Shown one piece after another: positions 27,549-37,858 of a stretch of 64,000 nucleotides of DNA. Source of the stretch: Agapetus fuscipes (lineage: Eukaryota; Arthropoda; Insecta; Trichoptera; Glossosomatidae). A program made the position numbers and the translations under genes. Below the pieces are notes generated by a model. It was given only the letters and a program-made list of their open reading frames with translations, was not told where the DNA came from and did no database searches. Every line of letters begins with the position of its first letter. The first letter of the stretch is position 1. The stretch spans positions 16,683,001 through 16,747,000 of the forward strand of contig OX637332.1 in the NCBI GenBank assembly GCA_951799405.1, in the 5' to 3' direction.

Positions 27549-27805
27549 CTTCCTTGACTGATAGGTTGGTAGGAGGCTGACCACCCGTGCTGTAAAAATC
27601 GGTTCACTTTTGCCAATGCCACCCCGGTTCAGGGAACGGCGGCAGGAGTTGCAAGGTTTATGTCCATGTGAGGTTTTCTTTATTTGTATGCACACACGCA
27701 GAATGTGTAGGCGCGAACCTACATGTGCCTGTCTGTAGGCATGCATTTCATATGAGCCTTAAATGCTTACATATCCTTGCAGCTTAGATTATAGATTATA
27801 GATTA
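27549..27805 (+). mobile_element. X-SINE copy with three tail repeats
   Basis: From TCCTTGACTGATAGGTTGGT to a tail with three ATTATAG repeats. It is immediately followed by a piece of the L2-like LINE/SINE B tail (27806-27885). Confidence 0.8.
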
Positions 27806-27885
27806 TGAGGGCTCTTGAGGTGTGATACACACAAAAACAGCGCTCACCAAATAAATCATCCTAATATTATTATTATTATAGACAT
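27806..27885 (+). mobile_element. L2-like LINE / SINE B tail fragment
   Basis: GGGCTCTTGAGGTGTGATAC, then ACAAAAACAGCGCTCACC, AAATAAATCATCCTAAT and an ATT repeat: the same 3' end as the 26.6 kb LINE and, inverted, the tail of SINE B copies. It shows that the family ends in an (ATT)n run. Confidence 0.75.
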
Positions 27886-27924
27886 GGAAAAAACATTGAA
27901 GAAATAATTTACTTATATTTCGAT

Positions 27925-28275
27925 GGGCAACTCTTACCGACCTTTCCCTGAAAAAGGGGTGACATTGTCTTTTGTCAAAGTGAACCATTTTTTTACAATA
28001 CGGATGGTCAGCCTAATACCAACCTATAAGTTAAGGAATGAATAATAATATGTAACTAAGTTGCAAGGAAATATTAAAATTTATGATTAATTTTAAATTC
28101 CACAAGCAAACACGTGTAAGTTCGAGCTTACATATGCTGCATGTGTACCTACCTATTAAAAGAATGAAAACTCAAATGATCATACACCCTGAATTTTTTG
28201 TCGCCCCTTTCTGAAACGGGACATTGGCAAAGTGAACCAATTTTTACAGTAGCGGAGGTCAGCCTCATACTAATC
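27925..28275 (-). mobile_element. two diverged X-SINE copies, minus
   Basis: 27925-28030 is a partial 5' half (GTGAACCATTTTTTTACAAT to CCAACCTATAAG). 28047-28275 is an older copy with its tail at AACTAAGTTGCAAGG. Both are on the minus strand. Confidence 0.65.
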
Positions 28276-28364
28276 TTTAAGTCAAGTAGCAAATAAAAAA
28301 AACGAAGTAAATATAATACGTAGGTACTGCATGAAAATCCAACACTTGCCAAAACCACTCTATA

Positions 28365-30630
28365 ATCTATAATCTATAATCTAAGTTGCAAGGATATATT
28401 CATTTAAAGCTCTCAGATGTATGCCCACAAACCAACAAGTGTAGTTCGCGCTTACAAATGCTGAATGTGTACTTACAAATAAAATCCAAACCTCAAATGA
28501 ACATAAGCCCCACAACTTTTGCCGACCTTCCCTGAAACAGGGGTGACATTGGCAAAGTGAACCATTTTTTACAGTATGGGTGGTCAGCCTCATACCAACC
28601 TATAAGTCAAGGAATATGAATAATAAATTACATTTAAATATAAAAAAGAACAAAACCTTACAAAGAAATCTATACAAAAAAAGTCAAAAATTTCCTATGC
28701 AAAAAATGTAGCAAATGAATACACCAACATTAGAAATCAACATTGCAGATTAGCCGCCACTTCTTCCTGTCCCTGCATACTTCTTTCATTTCATCCAGAG
28801 TCATAACCTTTTTCATACAAGTCCTCCTTTTATTATGACTCTGGATATCCCATTCATTCGCTATTTCAGAGATTTGATCCTTCCATACTTTTCTCGGTCT
28901 TCCTCTACCACGACATCCATCTATTCTAGCAACATATACTTTCTTCGTCAATCTTTCATCACTCATTCTCTCCAAGTGCCCGAACCATCTTAACATACTT
29001 CTTTTAATCTTCACTTTCGCACTTTCCCTTACACCACATTCTTCTCTTACAAAATCATTCCTCACCCTGTCACTTCGTTTTTTCCCAATCATACTTCTTA
29101 GATAGTCCATTTCTACTGTATGGACTTTACTAATTTCCCTTTCACTCACCGTCCAGGCTTCACTTCCATACATCAAGGTTGGCACTAGTATACCACCGTG
29201 CACCGCCAATCTAACATTTTTTGAGAGATTTTGGTTCCTGGCGATGCAAGCGGTCGCACCCAGTACACACCTGCCTTTCATTATTCTTCTTTCAAATTCA
29301 CCGGCCATTCTTCCATCTTTTTCAAACTTACTTCCCAAATATACAAACTCATTTACGACATCAACATTCATTCCATTAATTTTAAATTCATAATTCATAT
29401 TTTCATCATCTCTTTCAAAAATCAAAACTTTCGTCTTTCTTGCATTCAAATTCAAATTATTACCTTTCAAAGCTTCGTTCAATCTAGAGAGCATCATTTG
29501 CAATTCCACTGCTGAATCAGATACAAGGACTGCATCATCCGCATACAGTAGAACGCTTACTTTGCTCTCTCCTATCATTAATCCACAATCATCAAGTCTA
29601 GCATCTCGAACACACTTGTCCATGACTATGTTAAATAGCCATGGGCTCATCACACATCCTTGCCTTACACCCTTAAAAACTTCAAACCATTCACTATACT
29701 CACCATCAATACGAATGCAGGCCATACTATTCTCATAGTTCGCATGCACCGCATTGAGTAGAGCTCCATTCACTCCGTATGCTTTCAAAACATCCCACAA
29801 CATACCTCTGTCCACTGAGTCAAAAGCCTTTTCCAGATCCACAAAGGCCGTGAATAGTTTCCCCCTCACCGACAATTGTTTTTCAACAAGTTGTCGTAGA
29901 GTGAAAATCTGATCAACACAGCCTCTACCGGCCATAAAGCCGGACTGTATATCGGAAACCCTTTTGCTAGTAGTCAGAATCACATTTTTTATAATCACCT
30001 TACAGAAGACTTTTCCTGGTATACTGAGTAGACTGATTGGTCTGAAGTTCTGACAGTCTTTTTTATCCCCTTTACCTTTGTAAATGGGAACAATGACTGC
30101 CTTCCTCCAATCCATCGGTACTACTCCTGCATTCACACAAAGCTTACATAATTCAAACATCCAATCTATCACACATTCACCTCCTGCTTTCAACATTTCA
30201 CCATTTATACCATCAAACCCAGCAGACTTCCCATTCTTCAGACGTGAAATAGACACTTTCATTTCTTCTTTCAAAATCTTCAATTCATTCTCTTCATCTG
30301 TCTGTTCATAAATTCTTCTTTCACCCTGGCCAAAAATTTCTTGAAAATAGTTTTTCCATCTCTTGCATACTTCTTCATTCTCCCATACCATCTCACCGGC
30401 AGCACTTTTGACTCCCGGAGTGGTCAATGCAGAAGATTTATTTCTATCCGCATTGATCCACCTCCAAAATTCCTTCTTACTGTCGGTGAAACTTTTGTTA
30501 ATCCTTTCATCAATCTTTCTTTGTTCATTCATCTTGCTTTCATAAATTATAGTCTTCGCCATTCTCTTAGCTATCTTATATTCGTCTTCTAGCTTTCTTT
30601 CATTTCTATCATTCAGCCAAAAAAATCCAT
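28365..30630 (-). mobile_element. LINE with long ORF, 5'-truncated
   Basis: From the microsatellite tail (AATCTATAATCTATAATC, 28365) through an X unit (28380-28614) and 3' UTR into a 610-codon ORF (28730-30562). The element stops at about 30630, so the endonuclease part is missing. It is the reference for the other LINE pieces in the window. Confidence 0.92.
28730..30562 (-). CDS. non-LTR retrotransposon reverse transcriptase (partial ORF2)
   Basis: A 610-codon uninterrupted frame. Residues 1-110 form a pre-RT linker (NKSFTDSKKEFWRWINADRN). RT blocks in order: SRLKNGKSAGFDGINGEML, WRKAVIVPIYKGKGDKKDCQ, NFRPISLLSIPGKVFCKVI, GFMAGRGCVDQIFTLRQLVE, FTAFVDLEKAFDSVDR (first catalytic Asp), GVRQGCVMSPWLFNIVMD, and LLYADDAVLVSDS (catalytic YADD). 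The C-terminal region has PTLMYGSEAWTVSE, LRWFGHLERMSDERLTKKVY and [12 protein letters not shown]. The frame continues upstream into the truncation point, so the start shown is only the first ATG. The apurinic endonuclease domain is absent. I cannot assign the clade with confidence; it belongs to the LINE groups with this YGSEAW...GRGRPRK C-terminus. Confidence 0.93.
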   Translation of the reverse strand: MAKTIIYESKMNEQRKIDERINKSFTDSKKEFWRWINADRNKSSALTTPGVKSAAGEMVWENEEVCKRWKNYFQEIFGQGERRIYEQTDEENELKILKEEMKVSISRLKNGKSAGFDGINGEMLKAGGECVIDWMFELCKLCVNAGVVPMDWRKAVIVPIYKGKGDKKDCQNFRPISLLSIPGKVFCKVIIKNVILTTSKRVSDIQSGFMAGRGCVDQIFTLRQLVEKQLSVRGKLFTAFVDLEKAFDSVDRGMLWDVLKAYGVNGALLNAVHANYENSMACIRIDGEYSEWFEVFKGVRQGCVMSPWLFNIVMDKCVRDARLDDCGLMIGESKVSVLLYADDAVLVSDSAVELQMMLSRLNEALKGNNLNLNARKTKVLIFERDDENMNYEFKINGMNVDVVNEFVYLGSKFEKDGRMAGEFERRIMKGRCVLGATACIARNQNLSKNVRLAVHGGILVPTLMYGSEAWTVSEREISKVHTVEMDYLRSMIGKKRSDRVRNDFVREECGVRESAKVKIKRSMLRWFGHLERMSDERLTKKVYVARIDGCRGRGRPRKVWKDQISEIANEWDIQSHNKRRTCMKKVMTLDEMKEVCRDRKKWRLICNVDF

Positions 30631-30971
30631 CTAAAAAAAAAAGTTTAAGTTATGCTAGTACACATGTAGGCTGTAGCATGCGTAAGCATAAACCTACGTT
30701 TGCCTGTGCCTTTGCATAAGAGTGTGTAGGTACTTTCAATATTGTTTTCTAGAAAAAATACCTGAAAACAGCATCAACTTAGTTTTAATTATTCTGGTTC
30801 TTTAAGTTTTCAATGATGATATTTCTCATTGTTGATTGCGGCTCTGAACAATAGGCGCGTGCATAGGGTACCTATAGGAAATTACATTTCAGAAAAAATA
30901 TTTTTTACCATGTATTTCCTACGTATTAGGCGCATGTGCCTGTATGGGATGCACGCCTTTTTTTTTTTTTT
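30631..30971. other. unassigned stretch
   Basis: A stretch between the LINE and a SINE B copy, ending in a T run (30958-30975) that is the inverted poly(A) tail of that SINE. Nothing else recognised. Confidence 0.4.
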
Positions 30972-31173
30972 TTTTAAGAAATCCTGTGCGGGAGACTCCC
31001 TAGATTCTAATAAAGACTCTAAAAGTCTATGAATTTTTCAACTCAGCGAAGAGCACATTCGAAATATAAATGGTATATGTTTGTGCTCCGCCGGGATCCG
31101 AATCCACAACCTTCCATTTACGAGTCCGAAGTGTTGCCACTACGGACTACGGACCGGTCAGCCTTTACAGTGT
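30972..31173 (-). mobile_element. tRNA-derived SINE family B, poly(A)-tail variant
   Basis: Minus copy. The head at 31173-31090 has box A-like GTAGTCCGTAGTGGC and box B-like GGATTCGGATCC, then the body CTTCGCTGAGTTGAAAAATT. The tail is AGGGAGTCTCCCGCACAGGA followed by poly(A), not the L2-like tail of most other B copies. The same tail occurs at 58240. Confidence 0.85.
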
Positions 31174-31449
31174 TTAGCAATATTCTGCTACATCTATACC
31201 ATTGTCTTAAATTTACCCTGCAAGAGATCCTTTCCCGACGTATTCCTCTTTCTCCAGGTATTATCAACTAAATGGAGATTAGATAAAATACTGTTACTCA
31301 TGAGTACGTAATAAATCATACTTTCAGTTAGTTGTAATCAAGTACCTAATAAATAATACTTTCAATTATTTATAATCAAGTAATTGAATCGAGAAGAAAA
31401 AACGTTTTCATATAATTGATAATTACATAAAGAAACAATAGCGTCTCGA

Positions 31450-31696
31450 ATAAAACACGTCTAGAGAAACTCAAGTACACGTTTGATTGTGTATCAAGCG
31501 GTCTTGGCTGTTGAATACTTTGAAAGGCATCATGCATTCAGTGTGACACGGCGGTAGATGGTTGTTTACCACCAGTAGGCATCGAGTCAGTGGAGTGACA
31601 AGTGCTTCAGTGAAATCCATCCTAACAACCACAACTAAACGGCAAACTAAAGTTGCAACCGTGCATCACTATGGTCCCACGCCAGTAAATCAACAG
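31450..31696 (+). other. candidate first (5' UTR) exon of a host gene
   Basis: A relatively GC-balanced, non-repetitive block in AT-rich surroundings, ending AAATCAACAG followed by a strong donor GTGAGA at 31697. It has only a short upstream frame (ATGGTCCCACGCCAGTAA). An initiator-like TCAGTGG lies near 31590. I infer a transcription start region of a plus-strand gene whose later exons may include 50692-50727 and 51867-51939. There is no direct proof. Confidence 0.35.
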
Positions 31697-32236
31697 GTGA
31701 GATTCCCAAATTTATGGTACATGAATAGTTTATAAGTGTGCTATTCAGAGTCTGTTGTTTACTAAACTATAATTTATTTAAAATCGAGTCCAACTAAAAA
31801 TATGTTTTGTAAAGAAATATGTTTAAAGTTCTGTGTTTTATCATCCCACTAAAGAATTCAGTACGTGCATTTCTTTACCGAATCAAATTCAGAATTAAAA
31901 TCAAGAATAAATATTGTTAGAGCTTAGTGTAGGTATACAATAAGCGTGACTGTGAATAACACCGCAAGGACATTAGCATAATTAGGATTCTTTAATACCA
32001 ATATTATAATTTTCGTTCAATATAATACAAAATTAATACTTAGTTCACATTTGCATACAATTGTAAACGACAGATATATTTATTGATTTTGTAAGTGTGA
32101 AAATAAATAATAACATGTTTTCTTTTTAATGTGCCAATAGCAAAAAATACATATACATATAATAAACTTAATGAGGTTGGAACATTTTTTAATTCGGAAC
32201 TTTTTTCTCGGCGAGCATACCGTCCTTAGCAACCTT
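31697..32236. other. unassigned, possibly intronic
   Basis: AT-rich sequence with no recognised repeat or exon. Confidence 0.4.
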
Positions 32237-32672
32237 TAATCTATAATCTAAGTTGCAAAGATATATTAACATTCAAAACTCATATCAAATCGCACGCTTA
32301 ATCATAAAGAGAAATAACTAAAAAAATAAGAATGTTGGGAAATCACGTTTGAAGTTCAGACAACCAGTACAACTTGTATGGAATGAAAAAGGCGACCGAT
32401 GTTTTATCTCGGTCATATTCGTCCAAATTGAACGGCTGTCGCATTTTACCTATTCTTCTCGCATTGTTCTTGCGTTGTATTACTAAATTTCGATTTTCCC
32501 AATTTTTGAGTTATTGCTCTTTATTATTAAACGTGCGAAATGCAAGCCCACAAACAGACACGTGTAAGTTCACGCTTACAAATGCTGAATGTGTACTTAC
32601 AAATTAAAATCCAAACCTCAAATGAACATAGCCTTTCGCAACCTTTGCCGACCTTCCCTGAAACATGGGTGA
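32237..32672 (-). mobile_element. X-SINE split by unknown insertion
   Basis: The tail part is 32237-32290 (AATCTAAGTTGCAAAG). The body resumes at 32540 (ATGCAAGCCCACAAACAGAC) and ends near GGTGAC at 32672. The 250 bp between them matches nothing else in the window. Confidence 0.6.
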
Positions 32673-32679
32673 CTATACC

Positions 32680-32815
32680 AGTGATTCCTAAAGTGGTCGA
32701 TATCGACCCCTGGGGGTCTACGGGATACTCGATGGGGGTCTACATTGACGTGGCATAAAAACGGGGGTCTACAATTTGTAAGAAGGGGTCTACGAAACTT
32801 AGTAGGATTTAATTA
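32680..32815 (+). mobile_element. hAT-like terminal fragment
   Basis: Begins CAGTGATTCCTAAAGTGG and has repeated GGGGGTCTAC words, a composition typical of hAT non-autonomous ends. No matching right terminus or 8 bp duplication was found. Confidence 0.35.
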
Positions 32816-32984
32816 CATCAAAGTGAAACGAGTATCTTATATCTATCTCGGTGTTTTATTTAATTAAATATTGTTGTAAAATAAAATAAACTAGATTTTG
32901 TAGGGTTTGTGTATTCACACAGTGAAAATTCATTTTTTTTTAAAAAAAGCTATTTTTTGTTTAACGTAGTTTACATTTCATATT

Positions 32985-33731
32985 TTCAGGAAACCAACTT
33001 ACACAGATGCCATCATCCATGCATCCTCCAACCACCCACTGTCACACAAAATGGCAGTTTTCCATTCGATGATACATAGACTTTTAACAATACCCCTTGG
33101 AAAAGAGGCATATGGTATTGAAGTAAGGACAATAAAGACCATAGCCAGTAACAATGGCTATGACACATCAATAATTGATAACATTATCCACTCCAAAAAA
33201 AGAAAAACTATGTACAATAAGTATATATACCCACACTGCAATAGTGGACCAGTTGGAGGATGGAGAAGGTTACTATACCTTGGAAATGTTAATGATAAAA
33301 TTAAATATTTCACAAACAATACATTTCATAGTGCCTACTACACTAATAAAAACCTAGGCAAAATGATTTACAACCACAAGGATAGTAGCAGCAACATGGA
33401 TGGTGGCGGAGTTTACAGTATTTCGTGTGCAGACTGCGACTCTGTGTATGTTGGACAGACCTCAAGATCAATTAATGTAAGATTCAAGGAGCACAATAGG
33501 GCATTTAGAGGTCTGTCTGCATATTCCGAAATGGCGGATCATTGCATCGAAAATGACCATTCCTTTGGCATTGACGATGTAAGGGTTCTGCACTCGGAAT
33601 GTAAATACAGGCAACTAAATGCCCTAGAAACAATTGAAATTCATAAATGTAAGCAGAATGGCCCTATTGTAAATATTCAAATCCCTCTAGCTTCCCCCCT
33701 GCTCATTGCTCCTCTCCGCAATCCGCCATAA
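32985..33731 (+). CDS. Penelope-like RT thumb plus GIY-YIG endonuclease
   Basis: The frame is open upstream of the ATG at 33051. The preceding codons give KPTYTDAIIHASSNHPLSHK, the conserved RT thumb motif that follows the polymerase in Penelope-like elements. The linker is LLTIPLGKEAYGIEVRTIKT. The endonuclease domain has [39 protein letters not shown], and the [17 protein letters not shown] block. The ORF ends naturally at 33731 with no damage. The RT catalytic core is missing, so the copy cannot retrotranspose alone. It is closest to the 8509-9186 ORF. Confidence 0.9.
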   Translation, partial: FRKPTYTDAIIHASSNHPLSHKMAVFHSMIHRLLTIPLGKEAYGIEVRTIKTIASNNGYDTSIIDNIIHSKKRKTMYNKYIYPHCNSGPVGGWRRLLYLGNVNDKIKYFTNNTFHSAYYTNKNLGKMIYNHKDSSSNMDGGGVYSISCADCDSVYVGQTSRSINVRFKEHNRAFRGLSAYSEMADHCIENDHSFGIDDVRVLHSECKYRQLNALETIEIHKCKQNGPIVNIQIPLASPLLIAPLRNPP

Positions 33732-34046
33732 CCCAATCCCCTTAATTTTGGTTTTATTCTTTGTCATTATTATTGTTATTTGTCTTTTTGTGTTGACTCA
33801 ATAATTTTATTTGTGCTTTAAATATTTTATTTTATTTTATTTATTTTTTGACCCTCGGATGTTTGAATTAATTTATTGTAATTATTATATATTATTTTAT
33901 GTTTTCTTTCTTTTAATTTTTGACTGTTGTATTTAATTTTAATTAAGTTCATATTTATTGTACCTATACCTACCTATTTATTTGAATTTATATAATTTTG
34001 ATCTATGGTTTGTTCTTAATAATTTTAAATTTTTTATACATCACTC

Positions 34047-34077
34047 TTGATAATGGCCTGAATATTGAAGGTCGAAA
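34047..34077 (+). ncRNA. hammerhead-ribozyme-like motif
   Basis: TTGATAA (near CUGANGA), stem II GGCCT with AGGTC (one G-U pair) around a 9-base loop, then GAAA. It lies in the 3' region of the Penelope-like element, just before its inverted repeat. Core 1 is degenerate. Confidence 0.4.
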
Positions 34078-34203
34078 GTACTCGAGATATTAAATATTAT
34101 TGTGAAAATAAACTACGTTAAACAAAAAATAGCTTTTTTTAAATAAAATAAACTAGTTTACCACGTTAATATTATGTTAAGCCTTTGAAGGGTGAACAAT
34201 AAC

Positions 34204-34315
34204 GGCCTTATTCATTAGATTGGTTGAACCCAAAACCGGAGTTAAACCAACTTATTAGTATGGGAAAACCGACCTTATACTGGTTTAAAAATTAAAACCT
34301 TTTTATGAATAAGGC
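34204..34315. mobile_element. small TIR MITE
   Basis: Ends GGCCTTATTCATTAG and (reverse complement) CGCCTTATTCATAAA enclose about 112 bp with internal AAACCGG/TGGTTTA words. No definite target duplication. Confidence 0.5.
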
Positions 34316-34660
34316 GGTAAAACTTTACATTTAAAGTCAACATGGTGTTTTACTAAAAATGTATACAAACTAAAACGTTTACTAGATGGGCTGATTTAAT
34401 TTCCATACTTTTTTGGTAAACGCTACAGTTGAGTTTCCACGTACTGTTTTATACGTAGGGTATTCCGATATCTAGCACGCTCATGTGCAAGTGCGTGTTA
34501 CATCTTAATATCAATTTCATGAATGTACCCAATCCCCGAGTATCAAACTTAACATGCACTTCCTTCGATTGCATAAATCATAAAATATATCCAAAATAAA
34601 TAATTCACTAGGGTGCTGTCGTATCTTCCATACATTTTTCTATTTACACGAACGAGGGTT

Positions 34661-34890
34661 CCTTGACTTATACGTTGGTATGAGGCTGACCACGCATACC
34701 GTAAAAAGATGGTTCACTTTATCAATGTCATCCCTGTTTCACAGGGAAGGGCTTATGTTCATTTGAGATTGGGTTTTTATATTGTAGGTCCACATGCGAC
34801 ATGTGTTAGCGCGAACTTATACGTGTCTGCTTGTGGGAATGCATTTAATATGAATCTCAAATGATATATATCTTTGCAACTTAGATATAG
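34661..34890 (+). mobile_element. X-SINE, subfamily II
   Basis: From TTCCTTGACTTATACGTTGG to ATCTTTGCAACTTAG. The body has GAGATTGGGTTTTTATATTG, diagnostic of subfamily II. Confidence 0.82.
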
Positions 34891-35127
34891 GGGAGTTTAT
34901 GTAACTGTGTATACTCGGGTCACATTTTACACATTGTGCTTCCCAAATATTTCAAAATATTAAAAAAACACATAAATTATTATTGAACTGCAATAGTGAG
35001 CAATACTAATTTTTTTACAACAGAGTATTCATTTTCAGCCTTGGATATTCTAAAAATATTATTTAACACATTCAGCAAAAGATTTAAGGAACCTCGTCGG
35101 AAAAGGATGATAAAAGATTTGCTAAGT

Positions 35128-35355
35128 ATAAATCTAAGTCGCAAAGATATATGTACAAGCATTTAATATTATTTTTCAATGCACGCTTATCAGTCATAGT
35201 CATGATGTGCAAGTTCACACTCACAAAATGTAACCCTAAAATCAAATTAACATACATTCTAAAACTCTTGCTGCTTTTCTCTGAAACTGGGATACCATAA
35301 GCAAAAGTGGGACAATTTTCTCAGTAAGTATTGACAGCATCAAATTAGCCTGTCA
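35128..35355 (-). mobile_element. old X-SINE copy
   Basis: A strongly diverged minus copy: AAATCTAAGTCGCAAAGATA near 35130, CTGAAACTGGGATACCATAA near 35283, and GTCAAGGAAC at its 5' end. Confidence 0.55.
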
Positions 35356-35704
35356 AGGAACTAACATTGAAGAAACAGGAGCCTGCTAGACAAATTGGTC
35401 AAATATGTAGTGAACTTATTTGTCAACAAAATAAATGTCAGAAGAAATAAGGAATCGATTCCGTTTATTCGTTAAACTCATTAAAAAGCAATGTGAGTCG
35501 TTAATATTACAACACTATACACAACATTAAAACTCAGTCGTCTTCTCATAAGTTTTGGATTTTAAATCTTATCAAAAAAGTTTGACATTTTTCCCGTTTG
35601 TTTTTATGCAGAACTCACTCTACCGTATAGAATGCTTCACTCGATTGTAAGTGTCACCCCTATTTTGAAGGACACGACTAAAGTCGCATAATGTATGTAG
35701 GTAT

Positions 35705-35968
35705 TGTAACGAGATGGATTTGTTTGTTAGGTAAAATGGAACATGAGATTTGAATTTGAATGAAAAGGAAAACAAAAGAATATAAAAGAGAGAGAGGAGA
35801 AGCTTGACAGGCGGGATAGCCACAAGCCTGTGTAATTAAGAATAGTTAATATTATTGTGCTGTGGTTTATTGTGTATACATTGTGAAAGGAATAAAAGTA
35901 AACATATTAAAGTGGCTGTTAATTATTAATTGTGTCAATCAGCAGGACAGAGAGGAAAAACCCTCACA
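35705..35968 (+). repeat. 5' LTR
   Basis: 264 bp, TG...CA ends. A TATAAAAGAGAGAG promoter-like stretch near 35780 and an AATAAAAG polyadenylation-like signal near 35892 support LTR function. Confidence 0.95.
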
Positions 35969-35971
35969 TTT

Positions 35972-35991
35972 TGGCCCCACGGCGCCCAACG
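35972..35991 (+). promoter_or_regulatory. probable tRNA primer binding site
   Basis: TGGCCCCACGGCGCCCAACG starts 3 nt after the LTR. The GGCGCCCAACG part resembles Lys-tRNA type primer sites. The exact tRNA was not determined. Confidence 0.5.
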
Positions 35992-36439
35992 TAAAAGAAA
36001 AAATCTGTACATGAAATTCCTATGAAGAAAATTTTTCACAAACAAAAACAAATGACAGTCAATTTCAACAAATGACATTGAAAACAATACAATATATGAA
36101 ATGATTAAAATTGGACAGATTTATGGTTGTGAAAGCATCAACACGTTTAAAAGCTAGTGAAGACATCGACTTATACAATTAACAACAAGAAATTACAAGA
36201 TTTGAAACGCTGTTTGAAAATATTGAAGGTGAGAGAATTCAAACTACCTACATTACGTTCAGAAGAATGGAAATTCAAAAATCGAACGTCGCGGGAGAAT
36301 GAAGAATGGATATGAACCAGTTTGTTTCAAATCAGTTTAGATAAATATATATAGATGGTGTTATATTTAATTTGTATGAAAAATTTTTTTTCAATGAAAT
36401 GATTTTTTTTTAATTGCATAAATTGAAAATATACAGCAA

Positions 36440-37297
36440 ATGACGAAATCTAAAAAAATAAATAATAAAAAGGATTTAGAAAGTAACACAATGGAGTCCA
36501 TAAATTTTGATCCTCTCAAATTAAAAATATCTTTTAATGGTGAAAGTGAACCAAATGAATTTATAATAAGATTAGAAGAATTAGCCAAAGTCTACAAATT
36601 AAAATTAGATTATTTGGTAGAGTGTATGCCTATATTTTTAACAGATTTTCCGTTGACTTGGTACAGAGCAATTAACTGTGAATTTGATTGGAAAATTTTT
36701 AAAACCAAATTCTTACAACAATTTGAAAAATATGACTTTCAAAGGAATCTTAAGTTAGAAATTTTAAATATGGTACAAGGTTATGATAATGCATCTGTTT
36801 ATATTTTAAAGGTAAAATCAAAAAATAATTTATTAAATAAAAGAATGCATGATAAAGAACTTATGGACATAATAATTCATGGATTGTCAGAAAAATATGC
36901 AACTTTACTGACAACATCTGAAATTAAAAATACAGAGGAATTATCTACAATATGTAGCAAGTTTGAATCATTTTTCAAATTTAATGAATGTAAGAATTTA
37001 AATGTAATGAATGACACAGAAGAGAAAAATGTCATGCAAAAATGCAATTTTTGTAATAAATTAGGACATGATGAAATAGATTGTTGGACTAAAAATAGAA
37101 AATTAGATTACATACAGAATAAATGTAGAAGTTTCACAAATAATATAGTATGCCACTTTTGTAATAAAAGAGGACATGTGGAAAGAAATTGTTTTATAAA
37201 AAATGGAAATTTTAAAAAACACACAGTAATCTGTTACTCATGTAAGCGTACAGGACATGTACAAAAAGATTGTTTTGTTAAAAATACAAAAAAGTGA
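36440..37297 (+). CDS. Gag protein of gypsy element
   Basis: 285 codons. The capsid-like N-terminal part (LTWYRAINCEFDWKIFKTKF, FEKYDFQRNLKLEILNM) has the retrotransposon gag spacing. Three CCHC zinc knuckles follow: CNFCNKLGHDEIDC, CHFCNKRGHVERNC and CYSCKRTGHVQKDC, which bind the genomic RNA. It ends at TGA 37295. The protease frame is the same phase but begins about 120 bp further on, after additional stops. Translation of pol must therefore bypass these by frameshift or reinitiation. The frame in +1 phase after the gag stop is open to about 37384. Confidence 0.92.
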   Translation: MTKSKKINNKKDLESNTMESINFDPLKLKISFNGESEPNEFIIRLEELAKVYKLKLDYLVECMPIFLTDFPLTWYRAINCEFDWKIFKTKFLQQFEKYDFQRNLKLEILNMVQGYDNASVYILKVKSKNNLLNKRMHDKELMDIIIHGLSEKYATLLTTSEIKNTEELSTICSKFESFFKFNECKNLNVMNDTEEKNVMQKCNFCNKLGHDEIDCWTKNRKLDYIQNKCRSFTNNIVCHFCNKRGHVERNCFIKNGNFKKHTVICYSCKRTGHVQKDCFVKNTKK

Positions 37298-37420
37298 TTA
37301 TACAGGCAAAACAAAAATGAACAGAAATATAAATATACAAAACAGAACAAATACGACATACAATAGTAATTCAAAAAACTTGTAGATAGTCGGCCTTCAG
37401 TACAAACACAAAAATCAGAA

Positions 37421-37858
37421 ATGAAGAGCTGGCTTAATTTCATTAAAATTTTTAATAAAAATTATCAAATTGCACCACTCATTTTTGCTAAACAATTTGA
37501 TAAAAGACCATTTTTAACAGTAAATATTGAGAACAAAAATTTTACAGGTTTACTAGATTCAGGTGCATCTATTTCTGCAATCAATAAAAAAACATTTGAT
37601 TATTTTTTACAAAGAAATTACAAAATTATAAAAACCCATGATAATATCTCGTTAGCAAATGGTAAAAATATAAAAATACTTGGTAAAATAAATTTAGAGG
37701 TAAAATGTGACAATCAAATAAAACATGTAGATTTTTATGTTTTACAAGGTTTACAACAAGACTTAATTTTTGGAATAGATTTTTGGATAAAATTTGAATT
37801 AGAACCGAGTTTAATAAGTAAATTACATATTCAAATAGCAAAAATATTAGTGAATTAG
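37421..37858 (+). CDS. retroviral-type aspartic protease of gypsy element
   Basis: 145 codons. The active site is LLDSGASISAINKKTF. Near the C-terminus GLQQDLIFGIDFW matches the ...LG.D motif of retropepsins. Frame 2 continues upstream of the ATG for about 30 codons (VDSRPSVQTQKSE), so the ATG may not be the true start. It overlaps the pol frame at 37822-37858 in the -1 phase. Confidence 0.88.
   Translation: MKSWLNFIKIFNKNYQIAPLIFAKQFDKRPFLTVNIENKNFTGLLDSGASISAINKKTFDYFLQRNYKIIKTHDNISLANGKNIKILGKINLEVKCDNQIKHVDFYVLQGLQQDLIFGIDFWIKFELEPSLISKLHIQIAKILVN

Larger units (their letters stand above)
32915..34140 (+). mobile_element. Penelope-like element, 5'-truncated
   Basis: The left edge has GTGAAAATTCAT and the inverted repeat AAAAAAAGCTATTTTTTGTT (32940s). 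The right edge has its inverted match AACAAAAAATAGCTTTTTTT (34120s). Between them are an RT-end/GIY-YIG ORF and, before the right repeat, a hammerhead-like motif (34047-34077). The 5' truncation point is at about 32985. Confidence 0.88.
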
